A stretch of 64,000 nucleotides of DNA, taken from contig JAMYWO010000003.1 of assembly GCA_024220525.1 (NCBI GenBank), positions 332,658-396,657 of the forward strand, written 5' to 3'. The DNA is from Cochliopodium minus (taxonomy: Eukaryota; Discosea; Himatismenida; Cochliopodiidae). Both the position numbers and the translations under genes were made by a program. Position 1 is the first letter of the stretch. Each line of letters begins with the position of its first letter. Positions 23,396-35,200 of this stretch are shown in pieces. The notes under the pieces were generated by a model. It was not told the DNA's origin. It saw only the letters and a program-made list of their open reading frames with translations, and did not search any database.

Positions 23396-25998
23396 ATGAA
23401 GATAAATCGAAGAGAACAAAGAAAAAATCAAGATGTTTATGCAAATCAGAATATTGGATTCAATGTTGGGAGGTTTGAATAAAGAAAAAGTTTTTTTTTT
23501 TCAAGAATTTTATTTATCAAAAAAAAATTAATATAAATAGGAGAACTGGATTAAAAATCAATCATTCCATCAATAAAGACGATGATAATCTTGATAATGT
23601 TGATGATTATTTTATGAGTAGTGAAGGTATTTGAGAAAAAAAAATAAATAACAGTGCAAATAAAAAAAATTTTACTTAAATACAATTAGATTCAACAAAT
23701 GAAACAAATGATTTCGATAACACAAATAAATCACAAAATTTAACAGAATCATCTTTAAAATCACCAAAAAATACTTCTGAATATTTCAATAATACCGAAT
23801 ATGAAAACGATGATAATTCAGAAAATGGATTTGATGAATCAGTTTTGGAGAATAATAAAACAACTAAAGCGGATATCACTTATTCGAATTCTAAAAACAA
23901 TGAAACAAATGTGAATTATTCAGAACTTGATTTAGAATCAGAATCCATGGGAGATTATTCCACTAGAAAGAGTATTTCAGATAAAAATTCAATAATGCAG
24001 AAAATTCAAAATACAAGAGAATCTCGTTTTAGCAGGATTTCTGATATAGAGAATATTCCAATCAATCTTTCCTCTTCTTTTGATAAAGTTTCTACTGATT
24101 CCAACAGGAAACCTCTTTCCTCTCCTCCTTTGAATACAAAAACATCCAAAACTACTTTTGAAAAGAAAAAGGACAAAGTTAATTCTCCCAAAAAACAAAA
24201 AGAGTCAAGTGAAGACAAGAAAGAAGAGGAAACAAAAGGGGAGGATGGAGATAGCACAGGAGATAACGACAACAACAATTCTTCTCAAGATCTTTTTTCT
24301 AAAGAAGAAATCTCCAACAAAGAAAAAACTAAAAGAGAGAAAGAAAAGGAAAAAGAAGAGAAAGAGAAGAAAGAGAAGGAGAAAAGAGAGAAAGAAAAGA
24401 AAGAAAAAGAAGAGAAAGCAAAGGAGAAGAAAGAAAAAGAAAGGGAGAAAGCAAAAAAGGAGAAAGAAGAGAAGGAAGAGAGAGAAAAAGAAGAAAAGGA
24501 GAAGAAAGAAAATGCAAAGAAAGAGAAAGAAAAGAAAGAGAGGGAGAAGAAAGAGAAAGAAAAGAAGGACAAAGAAAGGGAAAAAGCAAACAAGGAGAAG
24601 GAAGAGAAGGAGAAAGAAGAGAGGGAAGAGGAAGAGAGGGAAGAAAGAGAGAAGGAAGAGAGGGAAAAGAAAGAAAATGCACAGAAAGGGAAAGAAAAGA
24701 AGGGAGTTGAAGAAGAAAAGAGTAAAAAAGGAAGAAAAAAAAGAGAAGAATCAGAAGAAAGTAGAGATGAAAGTGTGGGAGGAGATATGGACTACAGTGT
24801 TGGAAATGATTTGGGTTATGGTGAAAATGATGAACAAAAACAACCAAACGAGGATCCCCTTTCTCCCATTAGTAGAAATAAAACACCTGAAAGAGATCAA
24901 ACGCCCAATCCCAAAAGTACCAACAAATCTCCAATTAAAGACAAATCCCCTATCAAAAACAAATCTCCCATTAAAAACAAAGAAGAAAATAGAGATGGAG
25001 ATGGAGAAAAGGAAAAATCACAAAAAAAATTAAAAAATCCTAAAAAAAGAACATCCACTGATGAGGATGAAGTAGACAAAGATGAGAGCACAGAAGGGAG
25101 CCCTGAAAAAAGAATCAAAACATCATCTGAACCAAAAACACCCCCTCAACCGAAAAGACAACTCGCTAAAAAAACAACACCCATCCCCAAAAGAACTCCT
25201 CCCAAAAAAGCATCCAAAACCACAAAAAAAACAACAAAACCCCCCATCAAAAGAACCACTAAGACGACAAAAAAGAGGAGAAGTGAGGGAAATGAAGAAG
25301 AAGATGATTATGATGAAGAGGAGGAAGAAAAAAAGAGTTTAGGAAATAAAATAGTAGAAAAGATAGAAGATTTTGAAGAAGAAGAAGAGTTGAGAAATAA
25401 AAGAGAAAATGAAGGAGAGGGAGAGAGAAGAAGAACAAAAAGAAGAACATTCAAACCTTTAAAGTATTGGGAAGGAGAAAGAGTGGTGTATGGAAGAAGG
25501 GAAAGTGTGGGGATACCCGTAATAACAAAGATCATTAAAGTACCTATTGAAGAATCTCCTCCTACCACTCCTAAAAAGAGAAGAACAAAAGTAGTTAAAG
25601 AAAATATAAAAACACCTCATCTCAAATATATTGATCCTCATTCTCAAAAAGAAATTGTAAAAACTGTTGTAAAAACTTCCAAACCAAAAAAAACTACTTC
25701 TTCTCCAAGAAAAACTCCAGAAAAAGGCCTTTCTACTTCTTTAATTCAAACCGAAAAGATTAAGATTCAAGCAGGAAAAGCTTTTGATGGCAAAAAAAAC
25801 TCTTTCGAAAGAATTTTCATAATCGAAGATTGTTCCGCCAGTACTGGTATACAAGTTCTCATTGGAAAAAGTAAGGAAGCAATGACTTTGACCAATCATT
25901 CTCAGTTTATGATCCCTCCTGATCATACTTTTAAAATATCAAACAACGCTCTAAGAAAAGAAGCATCTATTCTACAAATATCTTCAACCAAAAATTGA
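23396..25998 (+). CDS. CENPC: CENP-C/Mif2 inner-kinetochore protein
   Basis: Three exons (23396-23472, 23541-23626, 23690-25998) give 823 residues. CENP-C binds the centromeric CENP-A nucleosome and recruits outer kinetochore proteins. Three family parts are present in the canonical order. A Mif2-type N-terminal signature, NVGRRTGLKI followed by DDNLDNVDDYF, lies at residues 23-50 and is split by an intron. The CENP-C motif, RRTFKPLKYWEGERVVYGRR (compare RTRLKPLEYWRGERIDY), lies at about 636-657. A C-terminal cupin dimerisation domain spans about 744-823 (GKAFDGKKNSFERIFII, TGIQVLIGKSKEAMTL). Residues of about 260-390 are an almost pure Lys/Glu/Arg tract that could form a single alpha helix. 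SPIKDKSPIKNKSPIKNK-type repeats (minimal CDK-site-like) and Lys/Pro blocks precede the motif. The order and domain set leave little doubt. Confidence 0.94.
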
Positions 25999-26101
25999 TT
26001 TTCGAGAAATTTAAAATTTTTTTTTTGTTAATTTTAAGAAATTTTCATTAAAAACTTTCAATGAATCCCATTCCTTCAAAGATTGTTTATCTATTTTTCA
26101 A

Positions 26102-26201
26102 NNNNNNNNNNNNNNNNNNNNNNNNNNNNNNNNNNNNNNNNNNNNNNNNNNNNNNNNNNNNNNNNNNNNNNNNNNNNNNNNNNNNNNNNNNNNNNNNNNN
26201 N
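26102..26201. other. Assembly gap of exactly 100 N
   Basis: A conventional placeholder of 100 Ns, so its true size is unknown. It lies between the 3' side of CENP-C and the 5' side of VPS36. Confidence 0.98.
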
Positions 26202-26227
26202 AAAAAAAAATAGTGAAAGAAAAAAAA

Positions 26228-27303
26228 ATGGATATTTGGGAAAAAACAAAATTATCTTCTTTGAATATTCCAATTTTGGAAGAAGGAGAAGTGGAAATAT
26301 CAGTTGTGGATAATATAGCAATATATGAAGGGTATAATAATAATATGAACGTTTATAAAAATATAATTGTTTATTTCCTTTACTTATTCTTATGAAAGGA
26401 AAAATTCAACAGAATTTAAAAAAGGAGTGTTGAAACTTACAACACACAGAATAATCTATATCTCAACTCAATCAATCGAATTAAAACATTCACATATAGA
26501 AAATATAGAAAAAGAAACATTGGGAGCATTGATCAAAACAAAATGTATTACAATAAATTTGAAAAAAAAGGTAACATTGAGATTACATTTCAACAAAGAT
26601 GGGAGAGATCTTTTCTTTGAAAACTTTTCTTCCACATTTTCCAAAAAGGGTTGGGAAATTAAAAAAGAAGAGCCTCCAAAACCTCAACAACCACCTCCCC
26701 CCCTCACCACCATTGAAAAATTGAAAACGAAAGAGGTGAAAGATGATCCCAATTATTCTTTTTCCACCCAAAGAGCAGGCATCACCGGAATCATCCATCA
26801 AACAAACAAAAAAATAGAACAAGAAAAAAACAATTTAACCCAAGCCTTTTCTGATCTTGATTCTTTGATGGGTAATGCCGAAAAAATGGTAAATCAACTT
26901 TCAAAATAAAAATATATAAAAGACACTTCAATGTGAAAAGATATTTCTTAATTCTCCATCTGAATTTCAAAATTAAAACTTTTTTTTTTTAAAATTTAAA
27001 ATTAAAAAATTTAAAAGGTGAAATTGGCAAGAAAATTCAAGGAAGAACAAAACAAAAAAACAGAAGGAGAAAATAGTAATACAGATGATATTTTCTTGTC
27101 CATGGGAGTTGTTTCTTCCATTACGAAGTAAAAAAAAAAAAATATTTTTTTGAATAATATAAAAAACCATTTTTATCAAAAAAAAGGGAAACAGCAGGTT
27201 CTATCTACCATCAACAAATAGCAGATGATTTAATTCAAAAATTACCCAATATTCTGAAAGTTACTGGTGGAATGTAAAACCTATTTTATTTTTTATTTTT
27301 TTA

Positions 27304-27334
<31 letters not shown>

Positions 27335-27846
27335 ATAATTTTATTTTTTGTATAATTTTATTTTTTTTATAATTTTATTTTTTTATTTTTTTATAATTTT
27401 ATTTTTTTATTTTTTATTTTATTTTTTATTTTATTTTTTAATATTATTTTAAATGTCTACATTCAAAAAGGATGAGTATAGAAGAAGTGTATTGTTTATA
27501 TAATAGAGCTAGAGGAATAAATCTTATTTCACCAGAAGATCTCCATAGATCATGTCTTTTATTTGAAAAAAGTGTTTTGGAATTTAAGGAATTTGATAAT
27601 GGAGTAAAAATAATATTGATTAGAGGAGAAGAAGGGAATCTGACAAAGAAAATAGTTGAAATAATCTCAAAGAATGAAGGACAATCTTCTTTTGATATTT
27701 CCAAAAAATTAAACATACCTATCAACCTTGCTTTGACAGAATTGTTAATTGCAGAAAAGAATGAATTATTGTGTAGAGATGATTCTTTGAGTGGATTGTT
27801 TTTTTATACCAACTTTTTCAAAAACTATGAAAGAATACAAAATTAA
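26228..27846 (+). CDS. vps36: VPS36, ESCRT-II subunit
   Basis: Five exons (26228-26331, 26399-26888, 27018-27127, 27187-27273, 27471-27846) give 388 residues; human VPS36 has 386. ESCRT-II links ubiquitinated cargo to ESCRT-III on endosomes. The N-terminal GLUE domain (MDIWEKTKLSSL, then GVLKLTTHRIIYIS and IENIEKETLGALIKTKCITI) binds phosphoinositides and ubiquitin. Next are AGITGIIHQTNKKIEQEK, AFSDLDSLMGNAEKMVKLAR and the winged-helix region (FLSMGVVSSITKETAGSIYH, MSIEEVYCLYNRARGINLIS, LLCRDDSLSGLFFYTNFF), all matching human VPS36 in order. The start is 27 nt from the gap, so upstream control sequence is mostly lost. It converges on Rictor with 52 bp between stops. Confidence 0.96.
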
Positions 27847-27898
27847 AAAAAAAAAAGATTTTCAAATATTGTATAATACTTTTTTTTATTTTTTATTT

Positions 27899-30800
27899 TT
27901 ATATTTGTCTGTCTTTTTGATACAAAAGTGAAGATATATCACTTGTAGTGATAACAACATTTGTGAATAAATTTAAAACATACTTTCGAATATGACTTCT
28001 AAAATTAAAGGTTGCCAAAATTTGTAAAACAGCAAACAATAACTTTGAAGTGGAAAAAAGTTTGATGTGTTTAACATGTAATTTTTTGATGGCGTTGACA
28101 TCTGTGGTGATTTGATTACAAAGATTGATGATTCCTTTCAAAACTTCTCTTTCATCAGGAGAATAATTGATAGTATCTTCATGGGGAGGGGGAGAAGTGG
28201 AAGAAAAAGGATAGGAAGGGCATTCACTCCATGCGCCAGTGTAAGTGTAAGAAGGGATGGAAAGAAAAGAGTTGGAAGAAGAAAGAATGGTGGAAGGAAC
28301 AGATAAAAGTGAAAATTGTGATTTTTCAAAGCCCATCTCCTCCAGTTTCTTTTCTCCCTTCTCTGTTTTGGAGATCAGACCAATACCTATGAATGCAATC
28401 GCCCTCATTGAAAGAGAAGTTGAATGGTACATGAGATCAACCAGAATTGAAAGCACAGATTTATTCATGTTGTTATTGAGGTTGTTGTTATTGTTGATTG
28501 TGGAGGTGTTTTTTCTAGGAGTGTTAGAAGAGGAAGTGTTGGAGTTAATTGTATTTGTTTTGTTACTTGTTGAATTTTTTCTTCCATTTGTACCAGAAGG
28601 GTCATTATTTTCATTGTTGTTGCTATTGTTGTTTGGGGAGGAGCTGAGAAGGGGAGGAGGATCAAAAGAAGGAAACTTGGAAGAGAGGAGGGGAGAAGAA
28701 GAATACTGAAAAAGAAGCTCCAAACCCAACTCACAGCCTCCTATCTGACACAAAGCAACAACAGAAGCACGAGCATTCAATTCATCACCAACACCGTTGA
28801 AATGATCAGAAAGAGAAAGGAGAAGAGTAGAAACAACTTTGTGAGAAAGAAGAACTTTACATCCATCCTCTGTCTTTGCTAATTCTCCAAAAAAGTGGGG
28901 AGGTAAATAAACGCTTTCACCTCCTTCCCCCACGTTTCTTTTTTGCTTCCACTTGTCGTTAATTATCGCCCCGTCCATTTGTTGTTCTAGTTCTCTCAGG
29001 TATGTCGAGTTTTTGCTCATCACCCATGACTTTAACTCTGTTTCTATAAACGAACTCTCATTCAAATAATTGAATCCTAATTTTTTATTAAAATATTTGA
29101 AAAAAAATTTAAAAAAATTTAAATAAAAAATCGAAGATGGTTGATAATTAAAATTTTTAAAAAATAAAATGATAAAAAGAGTTAAAAAAAATTAAAAATA
29201 TAAATGATAAAATATGAATGAATTAAAAGTTAAAAAATTAAAAATATTTTATGGACAGATGATTTAATAAAAAAAAATAATAATAATAAAGTTTTAAATA
29301 ATTTTAAAATGATTTAAAAAAAATAAATTAAAATGAATTATGTTATATTTTTTTTTTGTTTTGGATGGGTACCTTCAGGAAGAGAAAGAAAACGGTAAAT
29401 GATGTGTTTGGATTCTTTAAATTCATCAGAAGTGAGGAAATAAGTTCCACGTTGAGAAGCGATGAGTTGAGTTAAACAATCTTTGTTTTGAGAAATTTCA
29501 AATAAAAGAGACATTGCTGCTTGTCTCACTTTTCTTTCTTTGTCTTCCATCAATTGCAAAGCAAACTCCACTCCCCATGACGCAAATGAATTCACTCCCG
29601 CTCTAACCAAAACAAAAAAAAGATATTATTAAAAAAATTTAATTTAATTTCTTTTTTATTTGTTATTTTTTTATTTTCATATTTTTATTTTTATTTTTAT
29701 ATCCATATTTTTTATTTTAATATTTTTTTGATAGTTTGTTATTTTAACATAATTATTTTTATTCTCATTAAAGTTCAAAAATAATTTTTATTGTTTTATT
29801 ATGACATATTTTTTTGTTTTAATATTTTACATTTTTATCATTTATTTTATTTTATGTTTTTTTTTTTTTAATTTAATATTCTCATATTTTTTTTGTTTTA
29901 TTTTATTTAAACTATTTTATTTTATTTATTTATTTATTTTTTTTAAAATTTTCTCATATTTTTATTTATTATTTCTTTAAAAGGATGGGATACCTGTATA
30001 AAATGACCAAGTGACGAGTGGCCAAATAACGCATGACAGGAGAATGAATGGAAAGGATATGTTTGAGAATTTGACGAGAATAAGTAGTATTGTAATCAAT
30101 AGAAAGAAGAATGAGAGAACAAAGATCATCACGTAATAAAAGAGGTTTGAAAGAATTAAAAATTTTTGTTTGTTTTAAAAGTTTTATTCCCCTCACACTC
30201 ACACTCAGACTTCCCAGTATGGTGAAATATTCTCTACTCATCGTTTTCAACACAAATTCTTCACTCATAAACCTCCCCATGTCTCTTTCTCTTTGATTTG
30301 TGTGTTTTTCCAAATATTTACCTTTCATAAACCAAAAAAAAAATTTTAAAAAAATTAAAAAAAATAAAATAAAATGATAAAAATAATATGATAAACCAAA
30401 AAAAATTTAAAAAAAATTTAAAAAATAAAATGATAAAAATAATATGATAAAAATAAAATGAATAAAAATGAAATGATAGAAATAAAATGATGAAAATAAA
30501 ATGAATAAAAATAAAATTGAAATGACAGAAATAAAATGACAAAAATGAAATGATAAAAATAAAATGAATAAAAATAAAATGGTAAAAATAATATTGAAAT
30601 GATGAAAATAAAATGATAGAAATAAAATGAATAAAAATAATTTTCAAAATTAAAAAAAATAAATGTACAATGAAAAAAAAAAACAACAATAAAATAATTA
30701 AAAATTTTTTTAAAAAATAAAATCGTAAAATAAATGTACAAAGAAAAAAAAATAGTAAAATAAATAAGAGGTACATTCATTTTCTAAAACGGTGGCGACA

Positions 30801-31018
30801 GAAGAGAGAAATTTGTTGGAGGAAAGTAAATTGTAACCAGACTCTGTTAAACACAAAATTTCCATGCATTCACAAGCAGCAACGACATACTTGTTGTTTT
30901 CTTTGTTTCTCGTTATGGATGAAAATTGATTGTTTTCCGGCCTCAAAAAAGATAAAATCCTCTTAAAAAACTTTGTTTTCAATGCTATTTCTGATTTTGA
31001 TGGATTTGATAGTGCTCC
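27899..31018 (-). CDS. rictor: Rictor/Pianissimo, C-terminal part (TORC2 scaffold)
   Basis: Exons from 31018 leftwards to the stop at 27899. In order: LKTKFFKRILSFLRPENNQF, AACECMEILCLTESGYNLL, SREYFTILGSLSVSVRGIKL, RYLATRHLVILYR, SWGVEFALQLMEDKERKVRQ, RFLSLPEG, YLPPHFFGELAKTEDGCKVL, a Ser/Asn insert, then MRAIAFIGIGLISKTEKGEK and NLCNQITTDVNAIKKL, ending KYVLNLFTNVVIT...QKDRQI. All are successive blocks of the Rictor middle and C-terminal domains. The first exon (GALSNPSK, phase 0) joins exactly to the last exon of the N-terminal fragment ending at 1053 (WNWEGLIELLE), as in human WNWNLIGTILKWPNVN. Upstream of 31018 lies intron sequence, then the n at 31094. Confidence 0.93.
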
Positions 31019-31093
31019 CTTTTTTAAATAATAAAATTTAATCAAATGAAAAAATAAATCGCTTAATAGTGTACCATAAAATAAAATAAAATA

Positions 31094-31190
31094 NTATTTT
31101 ATTATTTTATTATTTTATTATTTTATTATTTTATTATTTTATTATTTTATTATTTTATTATTTTATTATTTATTATTTATTATTTATTAT
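31094..31190. repeat. Single n plus a (TTATT)-type microsatellite at a probable contig join
   Basis: The n at 31094 is flanked on the right by roughly 15 copies of TTATTTTA/TTATT. A Rictor intron lies to its left and a V-ATPase subunit a intron to its right, both on the minus strand. A simple repeat shared by two introns would explain a false join here. Confidence 0.7.
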
Positions 31191-31238
31191 TTTCATTTTT
31201 TTTTGTTTCTTTTGTTATTTTGTGAATCTTTTTTTAAC

Positions 31239-32047
31239 CTGTAAGGATTATCAAAACCAAAATCTTCATCTCTTCTTCCCTTTTCACCAGACAAAAGATT
31301 GATAGACTCTTCCTCAACATAGTTGTTCTTGTCCCTCACATCCCCTGCTTCTCTGAAAAAAGAAGAGTCCTTTTCCAAAACATGTTTCAACTCTACCAGC
31401 TCGTTTCTTCTTCTTTCTAATTGTTCTGTATTGTTATTTGCTAACACCAATTCTCTTTCTTCTTCTTCCAATTTTTGCTTTATTAAATTTTTTTTTTCAT
31501 TAAAATATATAAATTAAAAAATTGGATTGGAAACAATTTATAAAGTTAATAATAAAGTTTCAATTTCTTTCAAATGATCAAAGAAGGCATTTTTTTAAAT
31601 TAAAATATTTACATCAAGAGTATCCATTGAAAAGAGTTTATTTTCGAACCCATTCATTTCTTGAATGAAATCACCTCCTCCCGACTTTTTTTCTTTATCC
31701 AATTCAAGCAAGATGGTCATCAATCTGTTTTCCATCTCATCACATCTTTGAACATCCTTGACAAAATTACGTTGAAATGCAGTATCATCAGGATTCAGCT
31801 TTAAAAATAAAAAATATAAAATATTTTGTAATTTGATTGATTTTTATCAGATGTTCTTTTACATCTCTGAATTGAACTTTCCCTAGAATACCCAATTCTT
31901 CAACAGTATCATGCGCTGCATCAAATTGAATGAATAATTGGATCAATGCTGTAAATGAAGAATTAAAGCATCAAAATTGAATGTTCCAAATAAAAATTAA
32001 CAATAAAATAATTTACATATATCTTCACTTCTGAATAGTTCTCCCAT
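31239..32047 (-). CDS. V-type ATPase 116-kDa subunit a, N-terminal 180 residues only
   Basis: Four exons (32047-32017, 31948-31863, 31798-31613, 31477-31239) encode MGELFRSEDISLIQLFIQFD, AAHDTVEELGILGKVQFRDL, NPDDTAFQRNFVKDVQRCDE and a coiled-coil region ending GFDNPY at a splice donor. MGELFRSE...LGKVQFRDLN is diagnostic of subunit a, the membrane-sector stator and proton-channel subunit of V-ATPase (about 800 residues). The remaining 600 or so residues, including all membrane helices, are not in this window. The gene is cut at the n at 31094, so this is an assembly truncation, not a short isoform. Confidence 0.93.
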
Positions 32048-32274
32048 TTTTTATTTCCAAATCAATTTTTTTTTATAATTATTCTTATTCTTTTTCTTTT
32101 TTTACTCCTTGATTCACTCTTTTCAATCCACATTAGATTTCCAAAATACTCTTTTAGAATCAAAGATTATTTTCAATTGACAATGAAAGGAAAAAAAAAA
32201 AGATTTTTAAAAAATCAAAATTTCTCTTTTATTTTGCAAACTTCCTTTAAAGAATTAAAAACAAGAAAAGAAGA

Positions 32275-35200
32275 TCAATAGTTAGCAAATAAACAAACCA
32301 AAAAATCGATCATGATCTCGTTTTTCTTGATGTAATTCTTGTGATTTTCGAATAAATAAAAAGAAGGAGCAAAAACAAGAGCCAAAGCTTTAAGATCCAT
32401 CCTAGTGTATGAATGATTGTCTTCTATGACTCTCATCATTTTAGATAAACATTTTAAAATCTTTTGGCTCTCTTTTGGGAGGGAGTTCAAGTATTTTCTT
32501 ACTAAAGGAAAACTGTTTTTGTTTATTTCTCCCAATTTCTCAATTTCATCACTATTTTTTTTGTAAATTAAAATTTGAATAAAAAAAAAAAAATTTTTGT
32601 TTTTACACATCCAAAATTTTCTTGTGCTCTGTCAAACATGTGAAAAAATGCTTTATGAGGGAAGCGATAAGATGACAATTGTCCCTTTTCTCTTTTATAT
32701 TACCTAAATTGTATTCACCTATTAAAAATAAAATGTATTAAAAAAATATTTAAAAAAAATTTTTTATTTTCAAAAAAAATACATTTTGCAATTTGACTGA
32801 TAATGTTCAATCTTTCGTCGTTTTTAGGAGAAATACGGAAAATTCCTTCATGAAAAAAGCCACCCAATTCTTTCAACTTGAAAGCCATCTGGAAAAAGAC
32901 AAAGGGGAGGCTGAGAGTGATGATTTTGTTTTGATTTAACATGAGTTCTTGAAGGGACATTTCGAAACAGTTAAAATGAAACTTGGGTATTTTTTCTTTG
33001 TGTGTGAAAGAGTAAACTACAGTGTTCTCTATTTTCAAGCTTTTTATGAGTCTCTTGGAGGTGAGATCTGAGAGGAAAACTTTGATTGGCAAATATTTGC
33101 TTAGTTTTTTGGATTTTTGATTTATCCATTTCCCCAAATCATTTTCTATGGAAAAAATTAAATGATGTTAAAAAAAAAAAATAAAGATAATTTTGAACAT
33201 TAAATAATATTACCATAAAAAACCATTATGAGCTTGTTTTTGCTTTTCAAAGATATTTTTGGAATCTCCACAAGTCTCATAGGAACACCACTGAAAGGAT
33301 TTTTCAATTTTTCGTACAAAATAAAAAGAGCACGTTCTGGAATTTGGAATTCTTTGCCTTTTTTTTCAAAATTAAAATTTAAAAATAAAACATAAAAAAA
33401 AAAAAAAATTTTTTACGAGTGATTTTTTCAGGGAGGTTTGGAGAAGCACTGTTGGTTTCTATCTGGCGTGATCTTTGGCTGATGCTGATCAGATCTTCGA
33501 AGATGGGTTTGAGCATGGTGACTGCAATGTTGATCTTTTTTGATTTTTTACCAAGGGAAATGTCTTCCAAACTTTTTTGACGAGCAAGAGGTTCTAAAAA
33601 AAAAAAGTTAAAACCTAAAAATAAAAATAAAAATAAAGTACCTCTCAGGTTGTAATCTGAATCATCAGAATTTCTGATATTTTTACGAGGAGAAGTTCTA
33701 TTGGAAGAAGGAAAAACTTTAAAGTTTGAAGAGATTTTTTTTAGGTTTTCTAGTTCCTGTGGAGAGACGGTGCTTCTTTTGCTTCTGTTTTTTCCAGAAA
33801 AGGAGTTTCTGCCAGAAAGAGAACCCTTTCTTTTTGTATCAGAAAAATCACCAAAGTTTTCTTCGAAAATTTTGGTGATTTGTTTTTCATTGAATTTATC
33901 ATTTTTGGTGAGACGCTTATTCTTTTCCTTGTTGATGTTGGTTAAACTGGTGCTGATAAGCTCTGAACCCAAAGATTTTTTCTTCTGGAGATTGAGGGAA
34001 AGGTTTTTTCTAAGATCTTGCATTGGAACGTCATCTTCTTCTTTGTTGTTTCCTCCAATTACGATGAAATCGTCTCTTCCTTTTTCCTTTTCTTTATCTC
34101 CAGAGTAATCCATCAAAGAAGGTTGCGAATGTCTTGTTTGACTGGTGGACGTTCTTGGAGGAGGGGTGAAAGGAGGATAAACATTGGTTTCTTCTAGTTT
34201 GAGATCTTTCCAAGAGTCTTTCTCGAAGCGGGTGCCATGTTTTGATTTTTTCAACAAACCCTTTTTCTTCACCAAAAGTTCTCCGCTGAGAATTTTGGAA
34301 AGAGGCCTTTCTTTTGCAAAAGCGTTGGAAGGATCCGAGTTGAAGAGACTAGGATCAGAAAGGGAGGAAACTTTTTTTTCAGGGATTTGATCTGAATCGA
34401 AATTTTCGAAAACTTGTTTGCTGGATTTCCTCAAAAGATTGACAATGTTTGAAATTTCTTCAGATGTTTCCAATTTCTCTCCTTCTATTTTAAAGTTTGG
34501 ATGAGATTTGAAACCAGAATAAAAGGAAGACTTTTCTATGCTAGGAGTGGATTGGGTAGAAAGAGGTTTGCTCTGAGGTGCCGCTTGAGAAAGCCAAACA
34601 CGGAAAGAGTTGCTCAATTCCCCACTTTTAAACTTTTTGAGTTTATCTTTTTGAGGGAGGTTGATGTGGTCCTCCGATCTGCTTGCAGAGTTTCTTGGGT
34701 TCTTGAGTTCTTCGAGGGTAATTCTCTTTTTGGTTCCATTTTCTTTGAGGGGGTCTTCCAAAAGAGAATCGCTGTCACTATAGTCTTCGGTTTTGTCCTC
34801 CATAATGAATTTTTTGTCTTCATCGTTTTTTTTCTCTTGTTTTTCGGTGGTTTCTCTTTCAATGGGAGAATAGGGAATCACTTTTGTGTTTACTTTCAGC
34901 TTTGACGTGTAATCTCTAATATCATCTTCTTTAAGAATGACCATGGAGGGATCAATGGAAGGAGTGGAATGGAAAAAGTCTTCATTTAAAGAATATCTAT
35001 CATCCAAATCATATTCAAAGATTATCCCGTTTTTGTTGAATAAACTTTCTTCGTATTCGCTGTTCGTTGTATCATCTTCGCTAGAAACGACTATCTCAGG
35101 GACGCTCGTCAACTCACCAAACTTGAGTTCTTCTTCTATTATTTTCTCATCCTCATTATCGCTGGTGCTTGTAGATTTGCTTTTCCCTTCCGAATCATTT

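Noticed and set aside
24158-25033. Alternate-frame Lys/Arg-rich frame within CENP-C
   Set aside because: An out-of-frame shadow of the GAA/AAG tract; the true frame carries the CENP-C motif and cupin.
30318-30776. Hydrophobic Phe/Ile-rich frames, possible membrane protein
   Set aside because: They lie inside a Rictor intron made of AATAAAATGATAAAA repeats.
32685-32703. A 19-bp GT-AG intron in the RhoGAP domain
   Set aside because: Reading straight through keeps the frame and gives a normal RhoGAP sequence (NLGNIKEKRDNCHLIAS), so no intron is needed.
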